From Hyaloperonospora brassicae (taxonomy: Eukaryota > Oomycota > Peronosporomycetes > Peronosporales > Peronosporaceae): 64,000 bases of DNA. Position 1 is the first letter of the stretch. Each line of letters opens with the position of its first letter. The DNA lies in the NCBI GenBank assembly GCA_947650285.1, contig CANTFL010001181.1:1-64000 (forward strand). The letters run 5' to 3'. The position numbers and the translations under genes are program-made. Below, piece after piece: positions 1 through 11,504 of this stretch. The notes below the pieces were generated by a model. It did no database searches and was not told the DNA's origin. It was given only the letters and a program-made list of their open reading frames with translations.

Positions 1-1030
1 TTTTATCACTATGGGACGTATCTGACGTGGAGCGCTCATCCGCTGCCACCGGGCGTCGGGACTGACGGATCGTAGACCCATTACGCTTCTCAAAAGTTGG
101 GACAGTAGGGTCCCTGTAGTTGCTATTTGTCTTAGCACGCTCTATACAAGAGCTCATGTCTTGAACGACGTCTGGTGGAGAGTTATGTAACTCGAACAAT
201 TCACCCAGTGGATTAACACATACCACTTCACGTACAGCATTCGGGCCTAGCCCTGAACACTCTGGCTTCTCGCCATCAATGTCATTACCAACATTCAGTG
301 AGGTGCCATCACGGCCACCCTCACTCTGTGTAATTTCACGTGCCATCGCACTGACATCATGGGAATTACTTCCTGTATGTCCCGCCCGTAGGCCAACCAT
401 GCTTGACGCATGCAGTGACTCATTATCACAACGATTATCACTCAACGGAGTGCATCTCTCTTCAAACACATTAGAAGGGCTCCGCTCAATATTCATGTCA
501 TAGACATTCGAGCTAGTTAGCTCCGACATACCAATGTACAGCACATTGATATCTTCCGCCAATGACTCGCGCCAATAGTGCTTTCGTTGCCTAGCAAAGG
601 TGGGTTCATGACTCTCCAAAGCTTCGCTAGAAACATTGCGCGTGGCGCCTAAGGTCTTAGACCTCCAATCGATCCATGGTTCATGGCGTTCAAGCCATGC
701 CATACCTAGGATGAGATCGTATCTCGAATCCAAGTCAAGGACGAGACAATGTTCTGTGCTATCAAAGTCCAGAAACTTCACGCCCAAGTTCAACGGAACT
801 TTAGGCACAGTAACGCGACTACCCGTCGCTAACCGAACAGTGATGGAATCACCGTCGTGCGCTTTGAGCGCCTCAGCATATTGCTGACCCCCCTCAAGGG
901 AACGGCGTCTAGCATAGTTGCATGATGCCCCAGAAAAGATTAATATCGGCCAGTGCTTCTCAAAGCCTTTAACTATCGCCTCGGCGACTAACAAGCCAGG
1001 CTTGTATCCACGCTCTGTGCTTGTTGGCAC
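1..1030 (-). pseudogene. pol: Start of retrotransposon pol: protease region (minus copy, truncated)
   Basis: Reverse-strand equivalent of 7076-8105: a retropepsin-like domain followed by a low-complexity linker, cut by the window edge before reverse transcriptase. The flap and ILGM.WL segment that usually follow the active site are present. The expected D-S/T-G catalytic triplet instead reads F-S-G (about 935-940), as in the plus copies. The copy lacks the one-base deletion seen in copy 2 near 14590 and so resembles copy 1 there. Confidence 0.78.
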
Positions 1031-1116
1031 GGAGCTCTGTGGGGCTAATCCCTGTGTTGCTCTACCTCGTAGAGAAGTGAAAGAACTCAGTTCTACCCCA
1101 AAAGGGCGCCCCGCGC

Positions 1117-2151
1117 CTACTGGGTGTCGACGTTTCCCCGTGCCATACCAATTTTCTGGTTGAGGCTGGGGTTTCGACCCGTAGGAGTTGGTCGTTGCTT
1201 ACGCAAAGGACAAGTGGGAAGCAAGTGTTTAGTGCTTCCGCACATGTAACAGCGTCTCACCTCCTGTCGTTGCTCCGCAACATGAAGCTCAGCTTCACCT
1301 TCATCTTCAGCATTGCTGAGATCCATCGGTTTGGGCTTAAAGTAAGCTGAGCTATTTGCTGAGGTTGCCCTCGCATAGCTTGGGTTGTACCCATTCCAAC
1401 CAAGTCTTGCTGACTTAAAGTTATGCTCAGCATTCTGAGCAATGCTCACAGCCTCCTCAAAAGTCGAGGGATGGACTCGAAAGACCTCGGTCCTGGCAAC
1501 GCCAGTGCGAAGACCTTCCATGAAGACTGTCACGTAGACTGTCTCAGGGAGAGGGTCGGACTGCATAGCACCCATCAGAGTTCTCAAATCATGGAAATAG
1601 TTAGATAACTCGTTCTTACCCTGACGGGTAGGCAAGAAGCGTGAGCGCACGCGATAGGCCCGATTATGCGGCGAGAAAACTCGCAATAGGTCTAGATTGA
1701 GCGAATCCCAAGTGGGAAACGCCAATTCGACCGACGTGCCGCACGTCAAAGCCCATTCTCTAGCTCTTCCATCGAGCTTTGAGATGGCCAGCGAGACTCG
1801 CTGATGCTCGATTGAGATCAAGCCAGATCTCATGGCCATCTCAATCTCACGGATCCAGAGGGTCAAGTTTTCCCCCTCCTTCCCGGAGTAATGTTTAACG
1901 TCCACCCGAAGGGGACGAGGCTTAGTCTCTTCTGGTGGCATCGCCACATAGCGTGTCGGCATAGCCGACGCTACCTGGTTTTATACCTGCCCTAAAAGGG
2001 CCGTTTCGTACTGCATGAAGGTCTCGACTCGTGCATTGAGCACATCGGGACCTTGTGCAGCTAGAAACTCCACATACTCTGGGCCTACTGCCGCGGTGAG
2101 CTTCTCAAGCGCAGCCTTTTGGACCTCAGAGAGGGGTGTGGATTGCTCCAT
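1117..2151 (-). pseudogene. gag: Retrotransposon gag with in-frame stop (minus copy)
   Basis: This is the gag polyprotein gene of the minus copy. The frame opens with MEQSTPLSEV at 2151 and meets a TAA after about 56 codons. It resumes without shift as a 281-codon ORF (1962-1117) that ends GNVDTQ. Visible features are a retrotransposon gag core rich in W, R and L, and a CCHC zinc knuckle near the C-terminus (CYMCGSTKH then LPTC; C-x2-C-x4-H-x4-C) for nucleic-acid binding in the particle. The stop is shared with both plus copies, so either it predates amplification or translation really begins downstream at MPTRYVAMPPE. Confidence 0.85.
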
Positions 2152-2210
2152 CCTCACAGAGGATCAGTCGTTACCGGCTCAGGTGTAGATTGACTACGAG
2201 TGCTACCATA

Positions 2211-2685
2211 TGTAGCGGAGCTACACAGCTCCTAAAGTCAGAGGAAGACTTGACGCTCTTACGAGCAACTTTGGTTCTACGAACCCGACTCAGAGAGTCA
2301 AAAAGCTCAGAGAGCTTACGGTCTTCGTTCCTAAGGGACCAAACAATTCAAAAGAATCACAGTACAGGGTGCTCAGGAGTAGCTACCTTCACAGGTATCG
2401 CTAGCTCCTACCGATCAAAGACGCCTCGTAAGGCACGTGTCTTTCAGTGATCAAAAGGGGAACTGGATTTTTATTTCTTTATTAAACCTAAACGAACACC
2501 GTAGAACAACGTATTTAACCTGCCCTAAATAACCTCATAAAAGATCTCGTAATCAATTGATGACAGACATCAGTCTCCAACAATTGATACACTCACTGTG
2601 TTCTAAAATTACTTTATAGGGTACCCCCTCTCTTGTGTGCACCACACCTATCGTCGACTACCAGCCGACGTGTAACCCCGTTACA
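2211..2685 (-). repeat. 5' LTR of the minus-strand Gypsy copy
   Basis: This 475-base LTR starts TGTAAC at 2685 and ends CTACA at 2211, the same ends as the three plus-strand LTRs. By eye it differs from the 5421 LTR at only a handful of positions. It shares one variant (AATTTT after the TATA-like box) with the diverged LTR at 19647, so the LTRs have exchanged or inherited variants in a mosaic way. Confidence 0.92.
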
Positions 2686-5420
2686 AGTAAGCCCAATATT
2701 TTGACGACCATTTGACCATCGATGAGTCGAGTGGGTCGACGCGAGGACATTATTGTGTATTACTGGCTAGGTGCATAAGGGGGCGCTATATAGTGTGTGT
2801 ACAAGCAGCCAGTATCATGTATTTTGGCTGGATGCTCAAGGAGGCGCTATTATTACGTGCGTACAAGCAAGCCATCTCCGTAATTAGTCAATTTGAATGC
2901 TTAAGATGAGCAGTTAACGTTGCGAATTTAGCGGCAGGATACTAATTCGCACACTCTCACCGGCGAGAAGGGGTGTTGATGTTAATATTTCGGATGTAGC
3001 AGGGTATTTAGTGTACGCCGGTGAAGCCTATTAGGTAGTGATGATTTCTTCAATATGTGAGGTAGTTCTACTATGTTATTAGCATAAGCAAACGGTTGGT
3101 GGCGTCTTTGTGTGTATTAAGGTTTACGTTATATGGCGTAGCTTAGAATGGATCTTACATTAGCGCTGAAAAAGTGTGTATGAGTATGAAGTCTGTAGCT
3201 AACTGCACCAAGGTGTCCGGTGTGTAAAGCATAGAGGTAAATATATGGAGGTTATACAATGTATCAGAATAGAATAAACAGGTCATAATTAGTGTGCACC
3301 TATAGTGAAACATGTATGCCGTATAAATGACATACATGTTGCATTACAGGTGGTCGCCCACCCGAGTACTAGCCGAGATCGAGGAAGCTTAAATTGTGAG
3401 AGCAAACGTGGTAAGATGCCAACAGTTCGATCCTGGCAGGGAGCAATACTTTGCATCTCTTTCCCTGCTCGTCACTTATACCGCCTCCACTCTCATCGTT
3501 TTTTATTTGACCAGATTGAGCACCCTGGTGAAACGTGTGGCTGTGGCAGAGGACGCAGCACATAACACTTTACTTTGAAATCGGCAAGCCACTGAGGAGG
3601 CCCCGGAGAAGGACCAAAAAGCGTCTGTCACGCGTCCGTATACAAAGTCGTTTTGTCATTCGCTCTTTTTTTGACAGCTTATAATCATAATGGTTGACCA
3701 AGAGGAATGAGTACCATATGAATCAATTCAGCGCGCGATATATAAGTCACGTGCAATTTGATATAAAACCACTATGCGTCAGATCGAATGTCGTCAACTG
3801 ATCAAAGTGCCGTAGTTATGAGTCTCGAGATCGCGATTCTGATGTCCTAGCAAGCCACGCTGATGGACCGATATAAACGTATCGAGCGTGAAAGGCACCT
3901 GGCGCTGCCTTATCCGTCAGGAACAACGTTTGGGTCGCAGAATACGGCTGTTGTAACGGCTCCGGGGCAGCAGTAGTACCGCTTGTAGCGGACGCTAGGC
4001 TAGCATATGATGAAAGTGGAAGACCTTATGGGTTATTTTTAAGCTGGAGTCGAGGAAATAAGAAGCAAGTTTGAGCACGCAGCATCGGGAATTGCGGCAA
4101 AAGCAACAACGACAGTACGGTGAGTACTCCAGGGAACAATGCAGAATACAAGATGAGGAAGCTGATAAGTCCCAACAACAGGCTGATCACTTGGTATCAA
4201 GTCTATCGGTACAGCAACAGATCAAAACAGTTGCACAGCAGCAACGAGGCCATGCAGAGTCGCAAAAACAACAGCGCGCTTATTTGGCAAATTATGCGCA
4301 TGTCCACGCAAGATAACTGGCTTAGCTACTAGCGAGACTCCAAAAGACCGCTACAGACTCATTAGAGGATACAATCACAAGGTAGCGATGCCCGAGATCG
4401 ATAATATATCATGTGAAGACAGAAAGAGCTCCTCGAACTAGAACTCGAGGGTCAGCGTCAACGTAAAGTAGCGCTGGAAAGTGAGATGTGACGCTTCGAT
4501 CGAGCGTGTGGGGAGGTACAGTTGAATGCCGCAGAAATCGAGAGGAAAAATCGTAAAGCTGAAGAAAGTGGTTTCCAGCGATGAGTACGCGAAGCTGAAG
4601 CGAAGCGTGAGAAAGCCGTAAGCGGTGGTGGACCACCGGAGATACCACCTGATCGCCTACAGGTACCTGGTGGAGGAGACACGCTCAAGAACTGGACCCC
4701 GAGGAAAAGTGGAACGCAGATGAGCGGACTGAAACTCGTACCTGCACTGGAAGACGCGGAGATCACAATGAGACCGTTCAACGGATGATATGCACTGTTG
4801 TCTTGGAATAGGATTCATGCACTAGGGTTTTGAATTTCGAGACGAACTGGACATAAAGTAGAAGTTGTGCGGATACGAGTTATCAGAGAAGTTTTAAACT
4901 AGTAAACTCGGAGGATGCCTGCGTGGGGGCGCCACAAAGTTCTATGACGGGTTGCGTGAAGAACTGTGGGATTTTAAACCGCGCTAAAGTATGCAATGAA
5001 AGAGATGCTAGAGGCTTTCTTACGCACCTTTACAAGCGAACATGTAGGTGATTTGTTCAAGGCCAAGAAAGCGTTTACGACTAGTTGGCACAGTTATTAA
5101 CTATAACTGATTGACGTGCGTAACGCTACTAGAGCGTCACCTTTGTTACAACTGAAGAGCCTGGCAATGCACGCTTTTGTGGAGATGCGACCGATTCTAG
5201 CAATTCAGTATGAATAGAGAAGTTTGGATCATTTGTTCCACGCACTAGAAATCACATTATGGGCGCAAGCGATTGAAGACAACGAGAGAAAGTCCCCGTC
5301 CCGACCGACAGATATATGGCGGCTGTCCGATAAGAGATAAGGACGTTCTCGATTTGCAAAGTAGTAGGGCATTATTTTACCGACTACTGCTGAAGAGAAG
5401 CAGGACGCCAATATGAGACT
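2686..5420. other. Spacer between inverted elements; holds a decayed gag-like relic
   Basis: This 2735-base stretch has no intact gene. About 4070-5220 on the plus strand reads, through many stops and shifts, like a retroelement gag: glutamine-rich and charged helical pieces (HRELRQKQQRQYGEYSRE), a Lys/Glu-rich coiled-coil stretch near 4410-4620, then LKNWTPRKSGTQMSGLKLVP near 4690 and a segment reading KAKKAFTTSW near 5060. I infer an old, unrelated Gypsy-type gag. 2700-4000 shows nothing I can assign. The two outer flanks (agtaa at 2686, agact ending at 5420) matter for the inversion discussed in the findings. Confidence 0.55.
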
Positions 5421-5895
5421 TGTAACGGGGTTACACGTCGGCTGGTAGTCGACGATAGGTGTGGTGTACACAAGAGAGGGGGTACCCTATAAAGTAACTT
5501 TAGAACACAGTGAGTGTATCAATTGTTGAAGACTGATGTCTGTCATCAATTGATTACGAGATCTTTTATGAGGTTATTTAGGGCAGGTTAAATACGTTGT
5601 TCTACGGTGTTCGTTTAGGTTTAATAAAGAAATAAAAATCCAGTTCCCCTTTTGATCACTGAAAGACACGTGCCTTACGAGGCGTCTTTGATCGGTAGGA
5701 GCTATCGATACCTGTGAAGGTAGCTACTCCTGAGCACCCTGTGCTGTGATTCTTTTGAATTGTTTGGTCCCTTAGGAACGAAGACCGTAAGCTCTCTGAG
5801 CTTTTTGACTCTCTGAGTCGGGTTCGTAGAACCAAAGTTGCTCGTAAGAGCGTCAAGTCTTCCTCTGACTTTAGGAGCTGTGTAGCTCCGCTACA
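5421..5895 (+). repeat. LTR 1 (5' LTR of copy 1)
   Basis: 475 bases, TGTAAC...CTACA. The first 15 bases form a palindrome (TGTAAC, ggg, GTTACA). A TATA-like CTATAAAGTA lies at about 5487-5497 and an AATAAA-type poly(A) signal at about 5618-5635, fitting U3 and R. A GGAGC...GCTCC hairpin closes the 3' end. Only three differences from LTR 2 were seen (0.6%). The upstream flank is agact. Confidence 0.93.
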
Positions 5896-5897
5896 TA

Positions 5898-5910
5898 TGG
5901 TAGCACTCGT
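5898..5910 (+). promoter_or_regulatory. Likely primer binding site, copy 1
   Basis: Two bases after the LTR end the sequence reads TGGTAGCACTCG. TGGTAGC is the kind of match expected for the 3' end (GCTACCA) of an initiator tRNA-Met, the common Gypsy primer. Only the first seven or eight bases fit, so the tRNA assignment is tentative. The same site occurs at 13012. Confidence 0.5.
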
Positions 5911-5954
5911 AGTCAATCTACACCTGAGTCGGTAACGACTGATCCTCTGTGAGG

Positions 5955-6989
5955 ATGGAGCAATCCACACCCCTCTCTGAGGTCCAAAAGGCTGCGCTTG
6001 AGAAGCTCACCGCGGCAGTAGGCCCAGAGTATGTGGAGTTTCTAGCTGCACAAGGTCCCGATGTGCTCAATGCACGAGTCGAGACCTTCATGCAGTACGA
6101 AACGGCCCTTTTAGGGCAGGTATAAAACCAGGTAGCGTCGGCTATTCCGACACGCTATGTGGCGATGCCACCAGAAGAGGCTAAGCCTCGTCCCCTTCGG
6201 GTGGACGTTAAACATTACTCCGGGAAGGAGGGGGAAAACTTGACCCTCTGGATCCGTGAGATTGAGATGGCCATGAGATCTGGCTTGATCTCAATCGAGC
6301 ATCAGCGAGTCTTGCTGGCCATCTCAAAGCTCGATGGAAGAGCTAGAGAATGGGCTTTGACGTGCGGCACGTCGGTCGAATTGGCGTTTCCCACTTGGGA
6401 TTCGCTCAATCTAGACCTATTGCGAGTTTTCTCGCCGCATAATCGGGCCTATCGCGTGCGCTCACGCTTCTTGCCTACCCGTCAGGGTAAGAACGAGTTA
6501 TCTAACTATTTCCATGATTTGAGAACTCTGATGGGTGCTATGCAGTCCGACCCTCTCCCTGAGACAGTCTACGTGACAGTCTTCATGGAAGGTCTTCGCA
6601 CTGGCGTTGCCAGGACCGAGGTCTTTCGAGTCCATCCCTCGACTTTTGAGGAGGCTGTGAGCATTGCTCAGAATGCTGAGCATAACTTTAAGTCAGCAAG
6701 ACTTGATTGGAATGGGTACAACCCAAGCTATGCGAGGGCAACCTCAGCAAATAGCTCAGCTTACTTTAAGCCCAAACCGATGGATCTCAGCAATGCTGAA
6801 GATGAAGGTGAAGCTGAGCTTCATGTTGCGGAGCAACGACAGGAGGTGAGACGCTGTTACATGTGCGGAAGCACTAAACACTTACGTCCCACTTGTCCTT
6901 TGCGTAAGCAACGACCAACTCCTACGGGTCGAAACCCCAGCCTCAACCAGAAAATTGGTATGGCACGGGGAAACGTCGACACCCAGTAG
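5955..6989 (+). pseudogene. gag: Retrotransposon gag with in-frame stop (copy 1)
   Basis: Same gag as in the minus copy: frame opens at 5955, TAA at 6123-6125, then the frame continues to the stop at 6989. Here the downstream start candidate MPTR has become IPTR, so the first ATG after the stop is at 6159, giving 276 codons. The CCHC knuckle (CYMCGSTKH then LRPTC) lies about 25 codons before the end. In the particle, Gag packages RNA. Pol lies downstream in another frame with no overlap, so any Gag-Pol fusion would need a different mechanism or an intact relative. Confidence 0.88.
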
Positions 6990-7075
6990 GCGCGGGGCGC
7001 CCTTTTGGGGTAGAACTGAGTTCTTTCACTTCTCTACGAGGTAGAGCAACACAGGGATTAGCCCCACAGAGCTCC

Positions 7076-10000
7076 GTGCCAACAAGCACAGAGCGTGGAT
7101 ACAAGCCTGGCTTGTTAGTCTCCGAGGCGATAATTAAAGGCTTTGAGAAGCAATGGTCGATATTAATCTTTTCTGGGGCGTCATGCAACTATGGTAGACG
7201 CCGTTCCCTTGAGGGGGGTCAGCAATATGCTGAGGCGCTCAAAGCGCACGACGGTGATTCCATCACTGTTCGGTTAGCGACGGGTAGTCGCGTTACTGTG
7301 CCTAAAGTTCCGTTGAACTTGGGCGTGAAGTTTCTGGACTTTGATAGCACAGAACATTGTCTCGTCCTTGACTTGGATTCGAGATACGATCTCATCCTAG
7401 GTATGGCATGGCTTGAACGCCATGAACCATGGATCGATTGGAGGTCTAAGACCTTAGGCGCCACGCGCAATGTTTCTAGCGAAGCTTTGGAGAGTCATGA
7501 ACCCACCTTTGCTAGGCAACGAAAGCACTATTGGCGCGAGTCATTGGCGGAAGATATCAATGTGCTGTACATTGGTATGTCGGAGCTAACTAGCTCGAAT
7601 GTCTATGACATGAATATTGAGCGGAGCCCTTCTAATGTGTTTGAAGAGAGATGTACTCCGTTGAGTGATAATCGTTGTGATAATGAGTCACTGCATGCGT
7701 CAAGCATGGTTGGCCTACGGGCGGGACATACAGGAAGTAATTCCCATGATGTCAGTGCGATGGCACGTGAAATTACACAGAGTGAGGGTGGCCGTGATGG
7801 CACCTCACTGAATGTTGGTAATGACATTGATGGCGAGAAGCCAGAGTGTTCAGGGCTAGGCCCGAATGCTGTACGTGAAGTGGTATGTGTTAATCCACTG
7901 GGTGAATTGTTCGAGTTACATAACTCTCCACCAGACGTCGTTCAAGACATGAGCTCTTGTATAGAGCGTGCTAAGACAAATAGCAACTACAGGGACCCTA
8001 CTGTCCCAACTTTTGAGAAGCGTAATGGGTCTACGATCCGTCAGTCCCGACGCCCGGTGGCAGCGGATGAGCGCTCCACGTCAGATACGTCCCATAGTGA
8101 TAAAAGAAACAATACACTATACACACTTGTCAATGTGTTGACTGGCCATATCGATGGCAATATTAGTCTTGAGACTCTTCCATCTTTGGATACTCTATTT
8201 CAACTAGACGAAATGTCTGACGGCGAATTTAGCCAAGCCTTACAGGCAGGAGAATTATCCGATCTAGTGGTCATTCGACCCGATGCAGAGTTGAGTTCTT
8301 CCTCGTTATTGGACGAATCCGTCCTCGAGGACACAAAGGCATCATTACGTGCGCGTAGTGGATCTGCGATCCTCAAAAATCCGCTGGATCCGTTTTATCC
8401 TTTGGTAAAGGAGTTTCGGGACGTGGTGTGTCACAACCCACCGTCCTTCTTCCTCCCGATAGAGGTGTACGTCATGAAATTGACTTGGTTACTGGAACTA
8501 AATACTGCGTAACACGGCAGTGGCTTTTACCGAAGGAACAATGTGACGTCATTGACGACTTCTTTCGTGCAAAGCACGCAGCGGGCATGGTTCGTGAGAG
8601 CAAATCTCCTCATTCCACGCCCACATTTTGTGTTCGAAAGCCCAATAGAAAGTGGCGCATTGTTCATGATTATAATAAGCTTAATGTTGCCACGATCCCG
8701 CTCAGACGCCAATCCCTCGGAAAGGTGTTCTTCAGAACAAAATGGTGGGATGTACATTGTGCAGTGCACTCAATTTAGTCGATGGTTATTACCAATTACT
8801 CATGCGTGAGGAAGATATCCCGCCAACAGCGGTTAGTACCCCGAGCGGTATGCTCTGGGAGTGGCTAGTTATGCCACAGGGCTTGTCAAACGCCCCAGAT
8901 ACGTTCAATCGTCTTGTGATGCAACTGTTTCGGCCTCACCGAGGTTATGCACAGACCTACTTTGATGACATCTTTGTCCATAGTCGTGCTATGAACGGCC
9001 GGTCTGATGTGGACAATCACATCGACCATTTACGAGCAGTGCTCGAGTGCATGCGCACAAACAAGTTGTATGCCAATGCCTCTAAGTGCATCTTTGGTGC
9101 ACAAGAGATTCCCTTTTTAGGGTGCTTCATTGGGAAGCGTGGTCTTAGAGCGGATCCCGCTAAGATAAAAGCCATAGTAGATTGGCCGGTTCTCAAGAAC
9201 CAGAAGGACTTACGTAAGTGGCTTGGTCTTGCCAATTACTTACACAAGTATAGTGCGAACTATGCGGACATGTCTCGGCCATTATCCAATCTCCTTAAAA
9301 AGGATGTGGAATGGTTTTGGACTAACACCGAGCATGAAGCCTTTACGGCTGTTAAAGAGAGTATATTTCATGATCCAATCTTGGCTTTGCCCGATCCTGT
9401 TCGGCCTTTCAGTTTCGTCTGTGACGCATCTGACTTTGACATCGGCAGTGCTCTGTTACAAACAGATAATGATGGACGGGAACGCGTCATTGCGTTTGAG
9501 TCCCGGCAGCTGAAAGCAGCTGAAAAGAACTATTCAGCTCATGACAAAGAGCTACTTGCAATGAAGTATGCTTTAGTCAAATTCAGAGTTCATCTGCTTG
9601 GCTCTAAGCCTTTTGTGATCTATACAGGTCATGCGTCATTACGCACTGCGACCCAGTCGCCACATCTCTCTCAGCGAATGGCTCGTTGGCTCTCATTCTT
9701 TGCGGAATATAACTTCGGGGTGAAGTATAAGCCGGACAAGCAGAATGCTTTGGCTGATGCGTTGTCACGCAGGCCTGACTATGAGCTTGCTCATGTTACA
9801 ACTCTGTCATCATCGGTCACAGACCTCATTCGTTCGGCATATGCCAAAGATGAACACTGTGTAGCTTTGCTACGTGCTCTGGGGAGCGAGGAGTTTAGCG
9901 ACTCAGACATTAAATTGTCGGCACGTTTGCGTGCGAGGCTACATCGATATTCCATCGATCAAGGCCTGTTTTGCTATAGCACAGATATGGAGGATACTCC

Positions 10001-11504
10001 CCGTATCGTTGTTCCTCATGATGAGGAATTGAAGTATCGCATCCTCTATGAGGCGCATGATACTGCGGTCAGCGGTCATCTCGGTCGAGAGAAGACATAT
10101 AGATCTGTGAGCCAATATTATTGGTGAACCAAACTTTACAAATGGGTAAGCACATACGTGCGTACGTGTGAAACGTGTCAACGGGTGAAACCCTCAGCTC
10201 ATGCGGCTGCGCCGCTCGCTAGTTTGCCTATACCCTCTGGGTGCTGGGAGTCCATCAGTATGGATTTCATGTTCGGTATGCCGAAAGATGTGCAAGGCAA
10301 TACGGGTATTGTGGTCTTTGTTGACCGTTTGAGCAAGATGGCTCACTTGGCGGCTGTTCCAGATACCATTGATGGTGAAGGTACAGCTACGCTGTTTATC
10401 GATCGAGTGTTTTGACAACACGGCTTCCCTGTGGCAATTGTCTCTGACCGAGACCCTCGCTTCACTGGGAATTTTTGGAAGTCCATCTTCAAGGTGCTCG
10501 GCACACTTTTGGACATGTTCACGGCGGATCATCCGCAGACCGATGGTCAAACCAAGCGAGTCAATCGCGTTATCGGTGATATATTACGCAGTGTTTGCGC
10601 TAATACACCAAAACGTTGGAGTTCGATGCTTCCTGTTGTTGAGTTTGCGTTAAATAACGCTGTTCACGCCTCTACAGGCTTTACTCCGTTCTACGTGAAC
10701 GGTCTCACACACCCTCGCGTTCCGTTGACGCTACCACTGCGTGGTTCAGGGCTTGGTGGGGGAGAGATGGCCGATCGGCTTGCTGGTATCAGTCCTGCTA
10801 CTGTTCAGAAACAGGTAAGCAAGTTTCTCGCAACGCGCTTGAATGTGTTACGACACGTACGTGATGCACTGGCTGATAGCCAAGATAAACAAAAGGAACA
10901 AGCTGATGCTCAAGGCAGAGGTTTTATTGAATGTTACAAGGTCGGAGACCAAGTCCTACTCAATGCTAAAAACCTACCTACAAATGTAGTGTCCGCCGTC
11001 TTCAAGACAAAGTTGCGTCCGCGCTTCATTGGGCCATTCACGGTCATTGCTAAGAAGGGATTGGCGTACACGCTCAATCTCCCGCGCAAACTGCGCACGC
11101 ACCCAGTGTTCTTCGTTGGCTTACTTAAACCGTATCGGGATCCGTCCCATGTGAACTCGGAGGCGCTTGCGCCGGGTAATAGGGCCTTGCCGTCGGCTGT
11201 TGCATCCGAACCAGGAGGCCAAGCTGACCATCCACACGGGCTAAGGCCAACTCCGATGCTTGAACACGGGCTTGCATCGCGTCGAGCGCACTCTGGGTCT
11301 TACACAATGTCTCTTGGAGACCACTCAGCTCACGGACAACCTTCTCGTGCTCCTCCTTCGGTACCCCGACCACCACCGACTCTGCTTGATGAGCAAGGGA
11401 ACCACCAGTTCCATGTGGAGCGACTCCTTCAGCGACGTCTTCGTCGTGGCCAATACCAGTATCTGGTGAAGTGGCGAGGGTACCCGGAGTCGGAGAACTC
11501 GTAG
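7076..11504 (+). pseudogene. pol: Retrotransposon pol (PR-RT-RH-IN-chromodomain), copy 1, multiply disabled
   Basis: Domains in order: protease (about 7150-7450), linker, reverse transcriptase (about 8450-9100, active site YFDD at 8958-8969), RNase H (about 9400-9780), integrase with HHCC finger and DDE core (about 10040-10600), and a chromodomain (about 11420-11504). Lesions: protease D-S-G reads F-S-G (Phe codon 7169-7171); a frame change near 8450; a one-base loss at about 8700; RNase H T-D-H reads T-G-H (9627-9629); a stop for Trp at 10125-10127; a stop for Arg at 10413-10415; the integrase catalytic Glu in DGQT-E-R reads Lys (10554-10556); and a stop for Trp inside the chromodomain (11502-11504). 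The element could not make its own enzymes from this copy. Confidence 0.9.

Larger units (their letters stand above)
1..2685 (-). mobile_element. Ty3/Gypsy LTR retrotransposon, minus-strand copy cut by window edge
   Basis: This is the 5' part of a Gypsy element read right to left: LTR (2211-2685), leader, gag, and the start of pol. It matches the plus-strand copy at 5421-8105 base for base in length, since 2685 pairs with 5421 and 1 pairs with 8105 with no net indel. The two therefore form a 2.7 kb inverted repeat around a 2.7 kb spacer. The 3' half lies outside the window. The base next to the LTR (2686-2690) reads agtaa. It carries the same in-frame gag stop and protease lesion as the other copies, so it is not coding-competent as read. 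Confidence 0.93.

Noticed and set aside
2136..2450. 104-codon ORF inside the LTR, present in each LTR copy (also 5656-5970 and 12770-13084)
   Set aside because: It lies across the LTR and leader, is Ser/Arg-rich without domains, and is broken in LTR 3. It is conserved only because the LTRs are recent copies.
6989..7010. Possible readthrough of the gag TAG (CAGTAGG followed by a GC-rich hairpin) to make Gag-Pol
   Set aside because: Another in-frame stop follows within about ten codons and pol is in a different frame, so simple readthrough would not give a fusion.
10194..10550. Minus-strand ORF of 118 codons inside integrase (repeated at 17307-17663)
   Set aside because: It is the exact reverse of well-recognised integrase coding sequence, has no protein-like character, and is explained as a shadow of the pol frame.
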